Shown here: positions 39,217 to 48,837 of the stretch, in pieces
Position numbering within the stretch: the first letter of the stretch is position 1
How the letters are laid out: the number at the start of each line of letters is the position of its first letter
Source of the DNA: Xanthomonas hyacinthi
GTDB taxonomy: Bacteria; Pseudomonadota; Gammaproteobacteria; Xanthomonadales; Xanthomonadaceae
Assembly: GCF_009769165.1 (NCBI RefSeq)
Contig: NZ_CP043476.1
Coordinates: 2,239,001 to 2,303,000 of the forward strand
Length of the DNA: 64,000 nucleotides
Reading direction: 5' to 3'
Notes under the pieces: model-generated
What the model saw: the letters and a program-made list of their open reading frames with translations, nothing else
Databases searched by the model: none
Told to the model about the DNA's origin: nothing
Program-made: the position numbers and the translations under genes

Positions 39217-42200
39217 ATGAAGAGAAAGCGTTCCGCTTCCAATCTGCCTGCACGCAGCCTGCTGTGCTGCGCGCTGGCGACCTGCCTGTTCGCGGCGATG
39301 CCGGCGATGGCGCAGACCAGCACCGCGATCCTGCGCGGCCAGGCTCAGGCTGGCGCCGAAGTGGTCGTCACCAATACCGCCACCGGTTCGGTGCGACGCA
39401 CGCCGGCGGGACCCAACGGCAACTACACCGTGATCGGCCTGCCGCCGGGCACCTATACGGTCGAGGCCAACGGCGTCAAGCGCAGTGTGACGCTGCAGGT
39501 CGCCTCCTCGTCCACGGTCGATCTCGACGCCGGCACGACCGCAGCGCCGAGCGGCGATGCCACCACGCTGGGTACGGTCAACGTCACTGCGCCGCCGTCG
39601 ATGAAGGACGTCAAGACCTCCGAGGTCGGCAACGTTGTCTCGCTGCGCCAGATCCAGCAGCTGCCGCAGGCCACGCGCAACTTCCTCGAGTTCGCCGACA
39701 CCGTGCCGGGCATGGTCTTCACCATCGACGGCAACGGCAACACCAAGCTGCGCGGCGGCGCCGCCAACGCCAGCGCCGGCAACCTGTACATCGACGGCGT
39801 CGGCCAGAAGAGCTACGTGCGCAGCGGCGGCATTGCCGGCCAGGCCGACACCCAGGGCAACCCGTTCCCGCAGCTGGCGATCGGCGAGTACAAGGTCATC
39901 ACCTCCAACTACAAGGCCGAGTACGGCCAGGTCAGCGGCGCGGCGATCACCGCGGCGACCAAGTCCGGCACCAACGAGTTCCACGGCGAGGCGTTCTACC
40001 GCTATACCGACCAGGACCTGCGCGACAAGCGTCCCGACGAGGACAACGGCAAGATCGATTCGCAGACCAAGGAATACGGTTTCGCCCTGGGCGGCCCGAT
40101 CCTGCAGGACCGCATGCACTTCTTCGTCGCCTACGAGGGCAAGGAGAACATCGCGCCCAAGAGCGTGCAGGCCGAGGCCAACGCGCAGCCCTACGTCGGC
40201 GTGTTGCCGGCCAACCTGTCCAGCCAGTTCGGCGCGGCGAACATGCCGTTCAGCGAGGACCTTGTCTTCGGCAAGATCGATTTTGAGCCGACCGACCGCG
40301 ACCGCATCGAGCTGAGCACCCTGTACCGGGACGAGACCCAGATCGCCAACGTTGGCGGTACCAACTCGCCGGAGCAGGCCACCAACAAGATCAACAAGGA
40401 CAAGCGCACGACCTTGCGCTGGCAGCACAGTGCCGACAGCTGGTATAACGAACTGATCGTGGGCACTGAGGATTCGGAGAACAGCCCGACCGCCAAGACG
40501 CTTGGCAACGGCATCATCTACAAGTACCTGGCGCCGCGTGCCGGCTCCACCGACGTGGACGAGTACACCTTCCTGGGTACCGGATCGGCCGGTGGCCTCA
40601 CCGTGCAGCGCAAGAGCCAGAAGGGTTGGTTCGTACAGAACGACCTGACCTTCACCAGCTTCCAGTGGCACGGCGAGCACACCATCAAGATGGGCGTCAA
40701 CTACAAGGACGTGAAGCTGACCTCGCAGGACGCGGCGGCGGTGAACCCGCAGTTCAGCTATTCTGTCGATGCCAACGGCGTTGCCGCCACGCCGTACCGG
40801 GTGGATTTCGTCGCCCCTTACACCACCCCCGGGCAGAGGGCGACGGTGGAGTCGCCGTCCAAGCAGTATGGCATCTACATCCAGGACGACTGGGCCGCGA
40901 CCGACAAGCTGATGATCAACATTGGCGTACGCTACGACTACGAAGACACCCCGGCCTACACCGACTTCGTCACCTCGCAACCCTTCGTCAATGCGCTGTA
41001 TGCAGACGATCCGGAAAACCCCGGTCATCCGTGGGCTGATCGTCTGCTGCCCAGCGGCGTCAACGCGGCCGACTACATCAGCACTGGCAAGAACCGCAAG
41101 AACTTCAAGGACGCCTGGGCTCCGCGTTTGGGCTTCTCGTACGACTTCTTCGGCGACGAGACTGCGGTGTTGCATGGTGGCGCCGCGCGTTCCTACGACC
41201 GTAACCTGTTCGAGCAACTCGCACTTGAAAGCAGCAAGGCCGCGCTGTCACCGGTTGCGGTGTACTTCGAGAATCCGGCCACCGGCCAGTGCTATCGCAG
41301 TGACCGCACCTGTGTGGCGTGGGATCCGCGCTTCCTCAATGGCGTGGATCAGCTGAACACTATTCCCGGCGTCAGCGGCAGCGCCGAGCTTTTCATCTTC
41401 AACAACAACATCAAGACGCCGTATAGCGACCAGTACAGCATCGGCATCAGCAACCAGGTCGGCGACTGGCTGACCGACGTGACCTTCCAGCGCGTGCTTA
41501 GCTACGACGGCTTCGTGATGTCGCTGATCAACCGCTATCCGGATGGTTCCTACTTCCAGAACGGCAATGTGCCGTGGGGCGAGCCGGTGCCCGGCTACCA
41601 GAACACGATTATCGGCAACAACGGCCTGGAGCAACGCAGCAGCCAGGTCCTGCTGTCGGCAGAGAAGCCCTACACCAAGGAATCGGGCTGGGGTCTGACC
41701 CTGTCCTACACCCACACCAGTGCACGCCAGAACCGCAAGATCGACGAGCCGTTTGCGTTCGACAAGCCGACCATTCAAGGCTATCGCTTCGTGAAATCCG
41801 ATGCGGCCTCGGCGCACCGGTTCGTCGCTTCCGGCTCGATCGACGGACCGTGGGGCGTCACCTATGGCGCCAAGGTGGTCCTGGCCACGCCGGAGCCGAT
41901 CAACGAAATCGCCTGCTATGGCTTGATCGAGTCGGATGGCGGCACCTGTCAGCAAGTCGGCGTCACCCCGCCGGGCAGCGGCAAGTTCCTGGTCGGCGGC
42001 AAGATCTGGGGCTACCGTACGGTCGACTTCCAGGCTAGCAAGGACTTCACCGTGTACAACGACTTCAAGCTGTCGGCGCGCATCAACCTGCTCAACGCCT
42101 TCAACTTCAATAACTATTCGTCGTATGTCTACAACGGCTGGGGCAGCAACGGGCGCTTCGACCCGGACATCACCATCAACAAGACTGGTGAGATCAACTA

Positions 42201-42243
42201 CGTGCCGCGCACCGTGACCTTCGAAATCGGCGCGAAGTTCTAG
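39217..42243 (+). CDS. TonB-dependent receptor, Oar-like, with carboxypeptidase-regulatory-like domain
   Basis: 1008 residues with a signal peptide ([19 protein letters not shown]). Residues about 38-95 are a carboxypeptidase-regulatory-like/Ig-type fold ([31 protein letters not shown]), followed by a plug domain ([20 protein letters not shown] ... LYIDGVGQK) and a large outer-membrane beta-barrel ending in the aromatic-poor [15 protein letters not shown]. Proteins of this type import glycans or siderophores with TonB energy. Its place behind the exported hydrolase and LacI regulator marks it as the uptake gate of a carbohydrate-utilisation locus. GGGAGGGG lies upstream of ATG 39217. A strong hairpin follows the stop. 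Confidence 0.9.
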   Translation: MKRKRSASNLPARSLLCCALATCLFAAMPAMAQTSTAILRGQAQAGAEVVVTNTATGSVRRTPAGPNGNYTVIGLPPGTYTVEANGVKRSVTLQVASSSTVDLDAGTTAAPSGDATTLGTVNVTAPPSMKDVKTSEVGNVVSLRQIQQLPQATRNFLEFADTVPGMVFTIDGNGNTKLRGGAANASAGNLYIDGVGQKSYVRSGGIAGQADTQGNPFPQLAIGEYKVITSNYKAEYGQVSGAAITAATKSGTNEFHGEAFYRYTDQDLRDKRPDEDNGKIDSQTKEYGFALGGPILQDRMHFFVAYEGKENIAPKSVQAEANAQPYVGVLPANLSSQFGAANMPFSEDLVFGKIDFEPTDRDRIELSTLYRDETQIANVGGTNSPEQATNKINKDKRTTLRWQHSADSWYNELIVGTEDSENSPTAKTLGNGIIYKYLAPRAGSTDVDEYTFLGTGSAGGLTVQRKSQKGWFVQNDLTFTSFQWHGEHTIKMGVNYKDVKLTSQDAAAVNPQFSYSVDANGVAATPYRVDFVAPYTTPGQRATVESPSKQYGIYIQDDWAATDKLMINIGVRYDYEDTPAYTDFVTSQPFVNALYADDPENPGHPWADRLLPSGVNAADYISTGKNRKNFKDAWAPRLGFSYDFFGDETAVLHGGAARSYDRNLFEQLALESSKAALSPVAVYFENPATGQCYRSDRTCVAWDPRFLNGVDQLNTIPGVSGSAELFIFNNNIKTPYSDQYSIGISNQVGDWLTDVTFQRVLSYDGFVMSLINRYPDGSYFQNGNVPWGEPVPGYQNTIIGNNGLEQRSSQVLLSAEKPYTKESGWGLTLSYTHTSARQNRKIDEPFAFDKPTIQGYRFVKSDAASAHRFVASGSIDGPWGVTYGAKVVLATPEPINEIACYGLIESDGGTCQQVGVTPPGSGKFLVGGKIWGYRTVDFQASKDFTVYNDFKLSARINLLNAFNFNNYSSYVYNGWGSNGRFDPDITINKTGEINYVPRTVTFEIGAKF

Positions 42244-42255
42244 GTGTTCCAGTGC

Positions 42256-42290
42256 AGGACGCGCATGGAGAAAAACTCCATGCGCGTCCT
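42256..42290 (+). terminator. 15-bp perfect hairpin after the TonB-dependent receptor
   Basis: AGGACGCGCATGGAG and its exact complement enclose a loop of five A, beginning 13 bp after the receptor stop. No T-run follows on the plus strand; the A-rich loop and flanks could still support termination. It also lies 39 bp beyond the end of the opposing small gene, so it may work in both directions. Confidence 0.65.
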
Positions 42291-42328
42291 ACATTCAACA
42301 ATAATAAAGCGGCCGCTTGAGGTCTTCT

Positions 42329-42730
42329 CTAATCAACGTTAATTATTGCATTGGCTGGCGGATTGAAGTTTTGCCCAGAGGTGGTTGCGGTTGCTGAAAT
42401 CGTATAAGTTCCGGGAGCATTGATGACTCCTTTGCAGTGCCTTATTGGTGTCGTGCTGTAATATTCGTTTTGAGTGCTGCATAAGTAATGGCCGTTTGCG
42501 GACACCGTGAAGTTACTCGCGAAATCCACAGTGCCTCCACCTGTGATATAAATATCGGCCTGCACGCCTACGAATTTAGGTAGCGTCCCCTGTTGGAAAA
42601 TTGCTTGTACAGTGTGTGGTGTGGGGCATGGCACTACATAGCCCTCCGAGCTAACACAGGTCGCAGCTAATGAAGTTCCCGCGGCAATAACTCCCCAAAC
42701 GCCGACGATTGCCCTAAGCATTGCTTTCAT
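42329..42730 (-). CDS. Small secreted four-cysteine protein of unknown function
   Basis: 133 residues: a signal peptide (LRAIVGVWGVIAAGTSLAA) followed by a mature domain of about 110 residues with four cysteines (TCVSS, VPCPT, YLCST, RHCKG) that could form two disulfides in the periplasm or outside. Beta-strand-like sequence predominates. I recognise no family. The ATG at 42730 is preferred because AAGGA lies 8 nt upstream. The ATG at 42739 would sit almost on top of that site. The gene is distinctly AT-richer than its neighbours and lies in the opposite direction inside the carbohydrate locus, which suggests recent acquisition. Confidence 0.6.
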   Translation of the reverse strand: MKAMLRAIVGVWGVIAAGTSLAATCVSSEGYVVPCPTPHTVQAIFQQGTLPKFVGVQADIYITGGGTVDFASNFTVSANGHYLCSTQNEYYSTTPIRHCKGVINAPGTYTISATATTSGQNFNPPANAIINVD

Positions 42731-42776
42731 GTGACACATCCTTGGGTAACATTTTTATTGAAATTTCGGAGTTGTG

Positions 42777-42791
42777 CCAAATTTAATTTGG
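42777..42791. promoter_or_regulatory. AT-rich palindrome between the small secreted gene and the halogenase
   Basis: CCAAATT-T-AATTTGG is a perfect 7-bp inverted repeat in the AT-rich 139-bp gap between two divergent genes. It is a possible operator, but nothing ties it to a known regulator. Confidence 0.3.
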
Positions 42792-42869
42792 CTGATCATG
42801 CTGTTCCGAAGTAAATTAATAAAAAGTATTTTATTTGTTATTTTTTGGTAAAACCTTGGAGCGACGATA

Positions 42870-44375
42870 ATGATCCGCAACCTAGTCATCGTCGGCGGCG
42901 GTACTGCCGGCTGGATGGCCGCCGCCGCGCTGGCGCGCGTGCTGGGCCCGGACTACCGCATCACCCTGGTCGAGTCGGAACAGATCGGCATCGTCGGCGT
43001 GGGCGAGGCCACCGTGCCGCACATCAAGGCCTTCAACAACCTGCTCGGTATCGACGAAGCCGAGTTCGTGCGCCAGACCCAGGGCAGCTTCAAGCTCGGC
43101 ATCGAGTTCGTCGACTGGCAGCGGCCGGGCACGTCCTACATCCACGGCTTCGGCACGCAGATCGGGCATCCGCTCGGGCTGCTGCCGTTCCAGCAGTACT
43201 GGATCAAGCAGGCGCTGGCCGGCAAGGCCAAGCCGCTGGGCGCCTACACGCTCAACACCGTGGCCGCCAAGCGCGGCAAGTTCATGACCTCGGCCAGCGA
43301 TGCGCCGCCCAACTCGCCGCTGGCCAACATCGCCTACGCCTACCATTTCGATGCCTCGCTGTATGCGGCGTTCCTGCGCGGCTACTCCGAGCAGCGCGGG
43401 GTGACCCGGCGCGAAGGCATCGTCGAGGAGGTGCAACTGCATCCGGAATCGGGCGATGTGCGCTCGGTGCGGCTGGCGTCGGGCGAGGTGATCGCCGGCG
43501 ACCTGTTCATCGACTGCTCCGGCTTCCGCGGCCTGCTGATCGAGCAGGCGCTGCACACCGGCTACCACGATTTCACCCATTGGCTGCCGTGCGATCGCGC
43601 GCTGGCGGTGCCGTGCGCCAAGGTCGGCCCGCCGACGCCGTACACCCGCGCCACCGCGCGCGCGGCCGGCTGGCAGTGGCGCATCCCGCTGCAGCACCGC
43701 ACCGGCAACGGCTACGTGTATTCCAGCGCGCACCTCAGCGACGACGAAGCCGCGGCCACGCTGCTGGCCAACCTGGACGGCGCGGCGCTGGCCGATCCGC
43801 GCCCGCTGCGTTTCGTCACCGGCCGCCGCAGGCAGGTATGGAACCGCAACGTGGTCGCGCTGGGCCTGGCCAGCGGCTTCATGGAGCCGCTGGAATCCAC
43901 CAGCATCCACCTGATCCAGTCCGGCATCTCCAAGCTGCTGGAGCTGTTCCCGCGCGAGGGCATCAGCCCGGTGCTGGTGCAGCGCTACAACGACCGCATC
44001 GCCTTCGAGTTCGACCGCATCCGCGATTTCCTGGTGCTGCACTACACCGCCACCGAGCGCGACGACAGCGACTTCTGGCGGCAGTGCCGCACCATGGCGA
44101 TCACCCCCGAGCTGCAGGCGACGCTGGACCTGTTCGGCGACAGCGGCCGCTTCTACCGCAACGGCGATGAGATGTTCGCCGAGATCAGCTGGGTGCAGGT
44201 GATGGTCGGGCAGGGCATCCTGCCGCGCGCCTACCACCCGCTGGTGGACCAGGTGCCGGCCGCGGACATCGAACGCTTCGTCGCCAGCATCGAGCAGACC
44301 ATCGGCCATTGCGTGGACGCGATGCCGCCGCACCAGGCCTTCATCGACCGCTATTGCGCGGCCGCGCCGCTGTGA
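42870..44375 (+). CDS. Tryptophan-halogenase-like FAD-dependent enzyme
   Basis: 501 residues, the normal length for flavin-dependent halogenases. Family marks are the FAD motif VIVGGGTAGWMAAAALAR, VGVGEATVPHI, the stretch GSFKLGIEFVDW and the diagnostic tryptophan pair WQWRIP (WxWxIP) near residue 270, which in the family prevents ordinary monooxygenation. In xanthomonads and Caulobacter, such genes often sit beside TonB-dependent receptors of carbohydrate loci, as here, and their true substrate is mostly unknown. A typical hairpin terminator follows. The 494 bp between the receptor stop and this start hold the small opposing gene, so it probably has its own promoter in the AT-rich gap. Confidence 0.9.
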   Translation: MIRNLVIVGGGTAGWMAAAALARVLGPDYRITLVESEQIGIVGVGEATVPHIKAFNNLLGIDEAEFVRQTQGSFKLGIEFVDWQRPGTSYIHGFGTQIGHPLGLLPFQQYWIKQALAGKAKPLGAYTLNTVAAKRGKFMTSASDAPPNSPLANIAYAYHFDASLYAAFLRGYSEQRGVTRREGIVEEVQLHPESGDVRSVRLASGEVIAGDLFIDCSGFRGLLIEQALHTGYHDFTHWLPCDRALAVPCAKVGPPTPYTRATARAAGWQWRIPLQHRTGNGYVYSSAHLSDDEAAATLLANLDGAALADPRPLRFVTGRRRQVWNRNVVALGLASGFMEPLESTSIHLIQSGISKLLELFPREGISPVLVQRYNDRIAFEFDRIRDFLVLHYTATERDDSDFWRQCRTMAITPELQATLDLFGDSGRFYRNGDEMFAEISWVQVMVGQGILPRAYHPLVDQVPAADIERFVASIEQTIGHCVDAMPPHQAFIDRYCAAAPL

Positions 44376-44407
44376 ACGGGCGGCCCGGCCGTGCGCCGGG
44401 CAAAAAA

Positions 44408-44440
44408 AAGAGGCCTCGCGCACCAAGGCGCGGGCCTCTT
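44408..44440 (+). terminator. Terminator after the halogenase-like gene
   Basis: AAGAGGCC-T-CGCGC pairs with GCGCGGGCCTCTT around a 6-nt loop, with one bulged base, preceded by a run of eight A and beginning 33 bp after the stop. In the reverse direction the A-run becomes a T-run, so it could also end transcripts from the opposite strand. Confidence 0.7.
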
Positions 44441-44577
44441 CAAAATCCGACCGAAGCCGGAGAACGGTTTGTGGCGCATCTCCGGCAAGGCCGGACGCTG
44501 CGCATGCTACCGGCAGTGCACAGCTAATGCAATGGTTTAAGTTTTATTGGCTAAGCTATTGATATTTATTTGGCGAA

Positions 44578-45312
44578 TCAGCGCGTCGCCATACTCGCCA
44601 GGGTGGCGGCAATCTCGCGCTGGATCGCCTCGGCCGCGGCGCGCGGGTCGGCGGCCTGGCGGATCGGGCGGCCGACCACGATCGCGTCGGCGCCGTCGGC
44701 GAAGGCCTGTGCCACGCCGACGGTGCGCTGCTGGTCGTCGCCGACCGGGCCGCCGGGGCGGATGCCGGGGCACACGATCGAGAAGCCGGCACCGGTGGCG
44801 CGGCGGATCGGCGCCGCTTCCTGGCCGGAGGCGATGACCCCGTCGATACCGGCCGCCTGCGCGGCCAGGGCGCGCTCCACCACGACCTCGTCCGGTGCGC
44901 GGTCGATGCCCATCGACGCCAGGTCGGCGCGGCCCATCGAGGTCAGCACGGTCACTGCCAGCAGGCGCATGTCGCCGCCGTTGGCCGCGGCCGCGGCCTG
45001 CATCATCGCCGGGTGCCAGCCGTGGATCGTGCAATAGTCCACCGGCCACTGCGACAGGCGCCGGATCACCCCGCCGACGGTGGCCGGGATGTCGAAGAAC
45101 TTCAGGTCCACGAACACGCGCTTGCCGCGTGCGGCCAGCGTCTCCAGCACGTCGAAGTACTCGCCGGAGGCCAGCAGTTCCATGCCGATCTTGTAGAACG
45201 CGACCGAATCGTCGAGCCGCTCGATCCACTGCAGCGCCTCGGCGCGGCCGGGCACGTCGAGGGCGAAGATCAGCCGTTCGCGCGCCTCGAGCGCCAGCGG
45301 CGCGCGGCTCAC
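44578..45312 (-). CDS. pyrF: Orotidine 5'-phosphate decarboxylase
   Basis: 244 residues that convert OMP to UMP, the last step of pyrimidine synthesis, in the cytosol. Landmarks are [14 protein letters not shown] at the N-terminus, the catalytic array [14 protein letters not shown] (Lys-Asp pair near residue 67) and the phosphate-binding end CPGIRPGG and [11 protein letters not shown]. It starts with GTG at 45312, overlapping the stop of the upstream acid phosphatase (GTGA), so it is cotranscribed with it. The length is standard. Confidence 0.94.
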   Translation of the reverse strand: MSRAPLALEARERLIFALDVPGRAEALQWIERLDDSVAFYKIGMELLASGEYFDVLETLAARGKRVFVDLKFFDIPATVGGVIRRLSQWPVDYCTIHGWHPAMMQAAAAANGGDMRLLAVTVLTSMGRADLASMGIDRAPDEVVVERALAAQAAGIDGVIASGQEAAPIRRATGAGFSIVCPGIRPGGPVGDDQQRTVGVAQAFADGADAIVVGRPIRQAADPRAAAEAIQREIAATLASMATR

Positions 45313-46205
45313 TGCGCCAGCTCCAGCGCGTCGCGCTTGGCCTGGTGGCGTGCGGCGCGCGGCTGCGCGAAGTCGTTGTTGAACAGCGCCGGTTCCCAGG
45401 AGCCGTAGCTGGGATTGGGCAGCATCCACCAGCGCTCGCCGAACCAGTCGTGGTATTGCTGCAGCAGTTGCGCGCGGCCGTCCGGGGTATTGGCCACGAC
45501 CTGCACGAAATCGCCGAGCTGATCGCCGAACTGCATCAGCACGCGGTACTGCTGGCCGACCAGCCTGCGCCGGCAGTTCTTCTCCGAGTCGTTCTGCTCG
45601 CAATCCTTGACCACCGTGCCCAGGCCCAGCAGCACGCTGTTGTCGGCCACCGGCAGGCCGGCGCTACGCAGGTTGGCCAGGGTCGCGTCGGTCAGGTGCA
45701 CCGCGCGGTTGGACACATAGAGCACGGTGATGCCCTTGGCGGTGGCGGCCTTGGCGAAATCGACCACGCCGGGGATCGGCCTGGCCTTCTTCTCGGCCAC
45801 CCACTGGTCCCAGCTGACCTCGTCGTACTCCTTGCCGTTGCGGATCAGCCGCGCCTGGTACGGCGCGTTGTCCAGCACCGTCTCGTCCACGTCCATCACC
45901 ACCGCCGGCTTCAGCCCGGTCGCGGCATTGCCGCGTTCCTCCGCCACCAGCGCGTCCCAGTTCGGCTCCTTCAGCGCCGCATCCAGGCGGTCGGCAGCGG
46001 CGCGGTAGGTCTGCTCGGCGACGGCCCGGTACTCGGCCGAGCGCTGCATCCACAGCACCGCGTTGAGGTTGTCGTCGCCGGCCACCGCGGCGTCGGCGGG
46101 CTTGGCGGCCGGCGCTGCCGCGGCAGCGGTGGCCGGCGCCTGCGGCTTGCAGGCGGACAGGGCGAGCACGGCGCAGGCCAGTGCGGTGCGGGCGATCGGG
46201 GTCAT
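45309..46205 (-). CDS. HAD-superfamily acid phosphatase lipoprotein, e(P4) / 5'-nucleotidase type
   Basis: 298 residues. The lipobox LALSAC and an Ala-rich linker predict an outer-membrane or periplasmic lipoprotein. The catalytic motif is [12 protein letters not shown] (near residue 105, two Asp nucleophile/acid residues), followed by [10 protein letters not shown]. Both are typical of class C acid phosphatases such as e(P4), which dephosphorylate nucleotides for uptake. Overlap with pyrF links nucleotide salvage and pyrimidine synthesis. The ATG at 46205 gives a complete signal peptide. Confidence 0.9.
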   Translation of the reverse strand: MTPIARTALACAVLALSACKPQAPATAAAAAPAAKPADAAVAGDDNLNAVLWMQRSAEYRAVAEQTYRAAADRLDAALKEPNWDALVAEERGNAATGLKPAVVMDVDETVLDNAPYQARLIRNGKEYDEVSWDQWVAEKKARPIPGVVDFAKAATAKGITVLYVSNRAVHLTDATLANLRSAGLPVADNSVLLGLGTVVKDCEQNDSEKNCRRRLVGQQYRVLMQFGDQLGDFVQVVANTPDGRAQLLQQYHDWFGERWWMLPNPSYGSWEPALFNNDFAQPRAARHQAKRDALELAQ

Positions 46206-46401
46206 CGGGCGCGGGAACCTAGGCGGGGAATCGACCGATTTTAGCGGGTTGCGCCTGCCGTCGTGGCACGGCGGCGGCGATCGCCGGCAGCGGCAGCATG
46301 GTCGCGTGCATCGGCAATCGCGGACTGCATCCCTGCAGTGGCCAGACCATGGCGGAGCAGCTGCGCACGCGTGGGCGGCTGCCGGACACGCGCTCGGGAT
46401 C

Positions 46402-47703
46402 TCAGCTGAGGCGGATCCTGGGGCGCACCAAGGCATTGATACGCTCTGCGACCCAGAGCAGCATGGCGCGCGGAAGCCCATGCAATGAAACCTGATGCTG
46501 GCGGTACAAAAACGCGTGGCTCAACTGGGCGAAGCGGCCCTTGATGAAGCGGCCCTGGAAAAAGCCGAAGCGCCCCAGCGTCCCGAACGCGTTGTAGTCG
46601 CTGAGCGACACCAGGGAACCCAGGTCGCGGAAGCGGAACGCAGGCGGTTGCTTGCCTTCCTGCAGCCACGCCGGAAGGTGCCTGACCAGATGCAATGCTT
46701 GTTGGTTGGCGACCTGGGCGGTGGCCGCAAGCGGGCGCGCGGCGCCTTCGGGAACGAGGCTGGCGCAGTCCCCCAGCGCGAAGATCCTTTGCTGTCCCTC
46801 GACCAGGAGATTGTCCGCAACGACGATCTGGCCTGCGGAATTCAACCCGAAACCACTCTCGGCAAGCACGCTCGAAGCGCGGATCCCCGCCGCCCAGACC
46901 TTGAGCGGCGCTTCCACGCGTCCGCCATCGGCGAGTGCGAATCCAGCGGCGTCGGCGCTGACCACGGGCACGCCGGTACGCACGTCCACGCCCAGTGCGC
47001 GCAACTGCGCAGTGGCGGAGGCGGCGACGTCTTCTGGAAACGCACCGAGGATGCGCGGCCCGCTCTCCAGCAGCGTCAGGCGCAGGCGCTTGCGGATGCC
47101 GTCCGCCCCGTAGCCGGAGGCGAGGTCGATCATCCTGCTGAGTTCGGCGGCGAGTTCGACGCCAGTCGCGCCTCCGCCGACGATCGCGATCTGCACGTCG
47201 CCCCCACCCGAGAAACTGCGCGCGACGTAGGCCCGCAGTCGCAGGTTGAACGCATCGGCCTGCTGCTGCCCGTCGATGAAGTGGCAATGCTGCACGACCC
47301 CGGGCGTGCCGAAGTCGTTTGCCCGGCTTCCGTAGGCCAGCACGGCGACATCGAACGGGACGTCGCGCGCCTCGGCGATCGTTTCGCCGGAGAGCACGAG
47401 CGGTGCCAGTCGCAAGCGCATACCCGCTGCATCGATGCGATCGAGCTGGCCGGGCACATACTCGAAATGGTGCGTCCTGGCGTGGGCGAGAAGCTGGACC
47501 TGCTGCTGGTAAATGTTCCATGTCCCGGCCGCGAACGTATGCAGCATCGGTTTCCACACATGGGTCGGCTCGCGATCGATCAGCAGGATCCTGGCCTTGC
47601 CTCGCTTGCCCAGCCGATGGCCCAGCCGGGTAGCCAGCACCAGCCCGGCGATGCCGGCGCCGACGATGGCGATGCGTGGCAACGATTTGTCGGTGCCGGC
47701 CAT
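46402..47703 (-). CDS. ndh: Type II NADH:quinone oxidoreductase (NDH-2)
   Basis: 433 residues, a single-subunit flavoenzyme that passes electrons from NADH to quinone without pumping protons, at the inner face of the membrane. It has two Rossmann motifs, IAIVGAGIAGLVLATRLG (FAD) and IAIVGGGATGVELAAEL (NADH, near residue 177), and the FAD-contact IFALGDCASLV near 304. The C-terminal amphipathic part (LLWVAERINALVRPRIR) probably attaches it to the membrane. Its ATG overlaps the TetR stop by one base (TGATG), so regulator and enzyme are cotranscribed. Confidence 0.87.
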   Translation of the reverse strand: MAGTDKSLPRIAIVGAGIAGLVLATRLGHRLGKRGKARILLIDREPTHVWKPMLHTFAAGTWNIYQQQVQLLAHARTHHFEYVPGQLDRIDAAGMRLRLAPLVLSGETIAEARDVPFDVAVLAYGSRANDFGTPGVVQHCHFIDGQQQADAFNLRLRAYVARSFSGGGDVQIAIVGGGATGVELAAELSRMIDLASGYGADGIRKRLRLTLLESGPRILGAFPEDVAASATAQLRALGVDVRTGVPVVSADAAGFALADGGRVEAPLKVWAAGIRASSVLAESGFGLNSAGQIVVADNLLVEGQQRIFALGDCASLVPEGAARPLAATAQVANQQALHLVRHLPAWLQEGKQPPAFRFRDLGSLVSLSDYNAFGTLGRFGFFQGRFIKGRFAQLSHAFLYRQHQVSLHGLPRAMLLWVAERINALVRPRIRLS

Positions 47704-48332
47704 CAGCGTTCTCCCAGCAGAAGCTGCACAATCTCGTCGACCACGCGCGCGGTCGCGGCCTGGTCGCGATCGGGTTCCAGCAGCGCCCGCATCGCCAGCC
47801 CCCGGAACACGGTCGCGAGCATTCCCGTTCGCATCTGCAATTCCTGCGCGTCGAGCCAGGCCGGAGCGCCGATGCGATCGACCAGTGCGCAGAACTGCTG
47901 CGCGATGGCCTGGTCGGTGCGATGCAGGATGCGTGCGATCGCTGGGTTCCTGGCGGCCTCCGCGCCGAGCTCGAGCATCAGCCCGACGGTCGCCGGATCG
48001 CTGTTGCGTTCGACCACTTGGGCGGTGTGGCGGGTCAGGCGCGCCACCAGGTCGCCGCCGGCGCGATCCTGTTCCATCTTCAGGAGCAACTCGGCCATCT
48101 CGTCCCGCACGCGCTCGGCGATCGCCTCGACGATGGCCTCCTTGTTGGCGAAGTAGTGGTAGATGTGACCCGGACTCATCCCCGCGACCTTCGAGATCCG
48201 CGCGATGCTGCTCCCGTGGAAGCCCTCGCGGCGGAAGCACTCGGTTGCCGCATCGAGGACCTGGCGGCGTCGCAGTTCGCTTTTGTCGGACTCTTGATGC
48301 CGGTCTTGATACCGAGCGGGAAGCCTCGTCAT
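47703..48332 (-). CDS. TetR/AcrR-family transcriptional regulator
   Basis: 209 residues with the TetR-type helix-turn-helix at about 23-66 (RRQVLDAATECFRREGFHG, SIARISKVAGMSPGHIYHYF). A helical effector domain without further recognisable motifs follows. It leads an operon with the NADH dehydrogenase and ends inside that gene's start. A 22-bp perfect palindrome at 48377-48398, 45 bp before its ATG, is a likely binding site, so the pair may be autorepressed and released by a quinone- or redox-related ligand. The ligand is not predictable. Confidence 0.9.
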   Translation of the reverse strand: MTRLPARYQDRHQESDKSELRRRQVLDAATECFRREGFHGSSIARISKVAGMSPGHIYHYFANKEAIVEAIAERVRDEMAELLLKMEQDRAGGDLVARLTRHTAQVVERNSDPATVGLMLELGAEAARNPAIARILHRTDQAIAQQFCALVDRIGAPAWLDAQELQMRTGMLATVFRGLAMRALLEPDRDQAATARVVDEIVQLLLGER

Positions 48333-48376
48333 TGGTCTACTCCTTGGGCCGCGGTCGCAGCGCGCAGGTGCATAGT

Positions 48377-48398
48377 ATGTTCATACTAGAATGAACAT
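48377..48398. promoter_or_regulatory. TetR-type operator palindrome upstream of the tetR-ndh operon
   Basis: ATGTTCAT, six-base spacer ACTAGA and ATGAACAT form an exact 8-bp inverted repeat in an AT-rich stretch 45 bp upstream of the regulator's ATG. Size and position fit a TetR dimer site overlapping the promoter. Confidence 0.65.
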
Positions 48399-48534
48399 TC
48401 AATTTATTTCGCATGCTCGTTGGCGCGGGCCCCAGACGGCGGAGCGCGCTCCATGGCGCACGGCCAGTAGGGAATTTCCCCACAGCGCGTGGGGAAACGC
48501 CGGATTGTCGGGTCTTGGGGAATGCACCACCGAC

Positions 48535-48793
48535 CATCAAAGGGGCCCATAGCATCAAAGGGGCCAGCGCATCAGCATCAAAGGGGCCAGAGGAAATATC
48601 TAGCAGCATCAAAGGGGCCAGCAGCATCAAAGGGGCCAGAGGAAATATCCATCAAAGGGGCCAGAGGGAATATCCACTTCAACCGCATATTCCCTCCGGC
48701 CCCTTTTCGGGCCGCATATTCCCTCCGGCCCCTTTTCGGGCCGCAACCGCATATTCCCTCCGGCCCCTTTTCGGGCCGGCCCCTTTTCGGGCC
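48535..48793 (+). repeat. Composite hairpin/tandem repeat, copy C (largest, partly reiterated)
   Basis: Six units containing ATCAAAGGGGCC (48535-48662) precede a hairpin. Left arm AAAGGGGCCAGAGGGAATAT at 48654-48673, loop CCACTTCAACCGC at 48674-48686, right arm 48687-48707. The right arm with the end of the loop is then repeated twice more (GCATATTCCCTCC and GGCCCCTTTTCGGGCC; 48713-48777), and a final GGCCCCTTTTCGGGCC closes the array. Two units on the left also carry the partial arm AGAGGAAATATC. It fills most of the gap between the TetR operator and the RidA-like gene. Confidence 0.88.
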
Positions 48794-48837
48794 ATGGCAT
48801 TGCTCTCACCAAACCTCAATCCACGAAAGGACAGGTC

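Noticed and set aside
48535..48793. Possible CRISPR array
   Set aside because: The repeated units are 12-18 bp with spacers of only a few bases, the centre is a long palindrome, copies occur singly at several loci and no cas gene is present.
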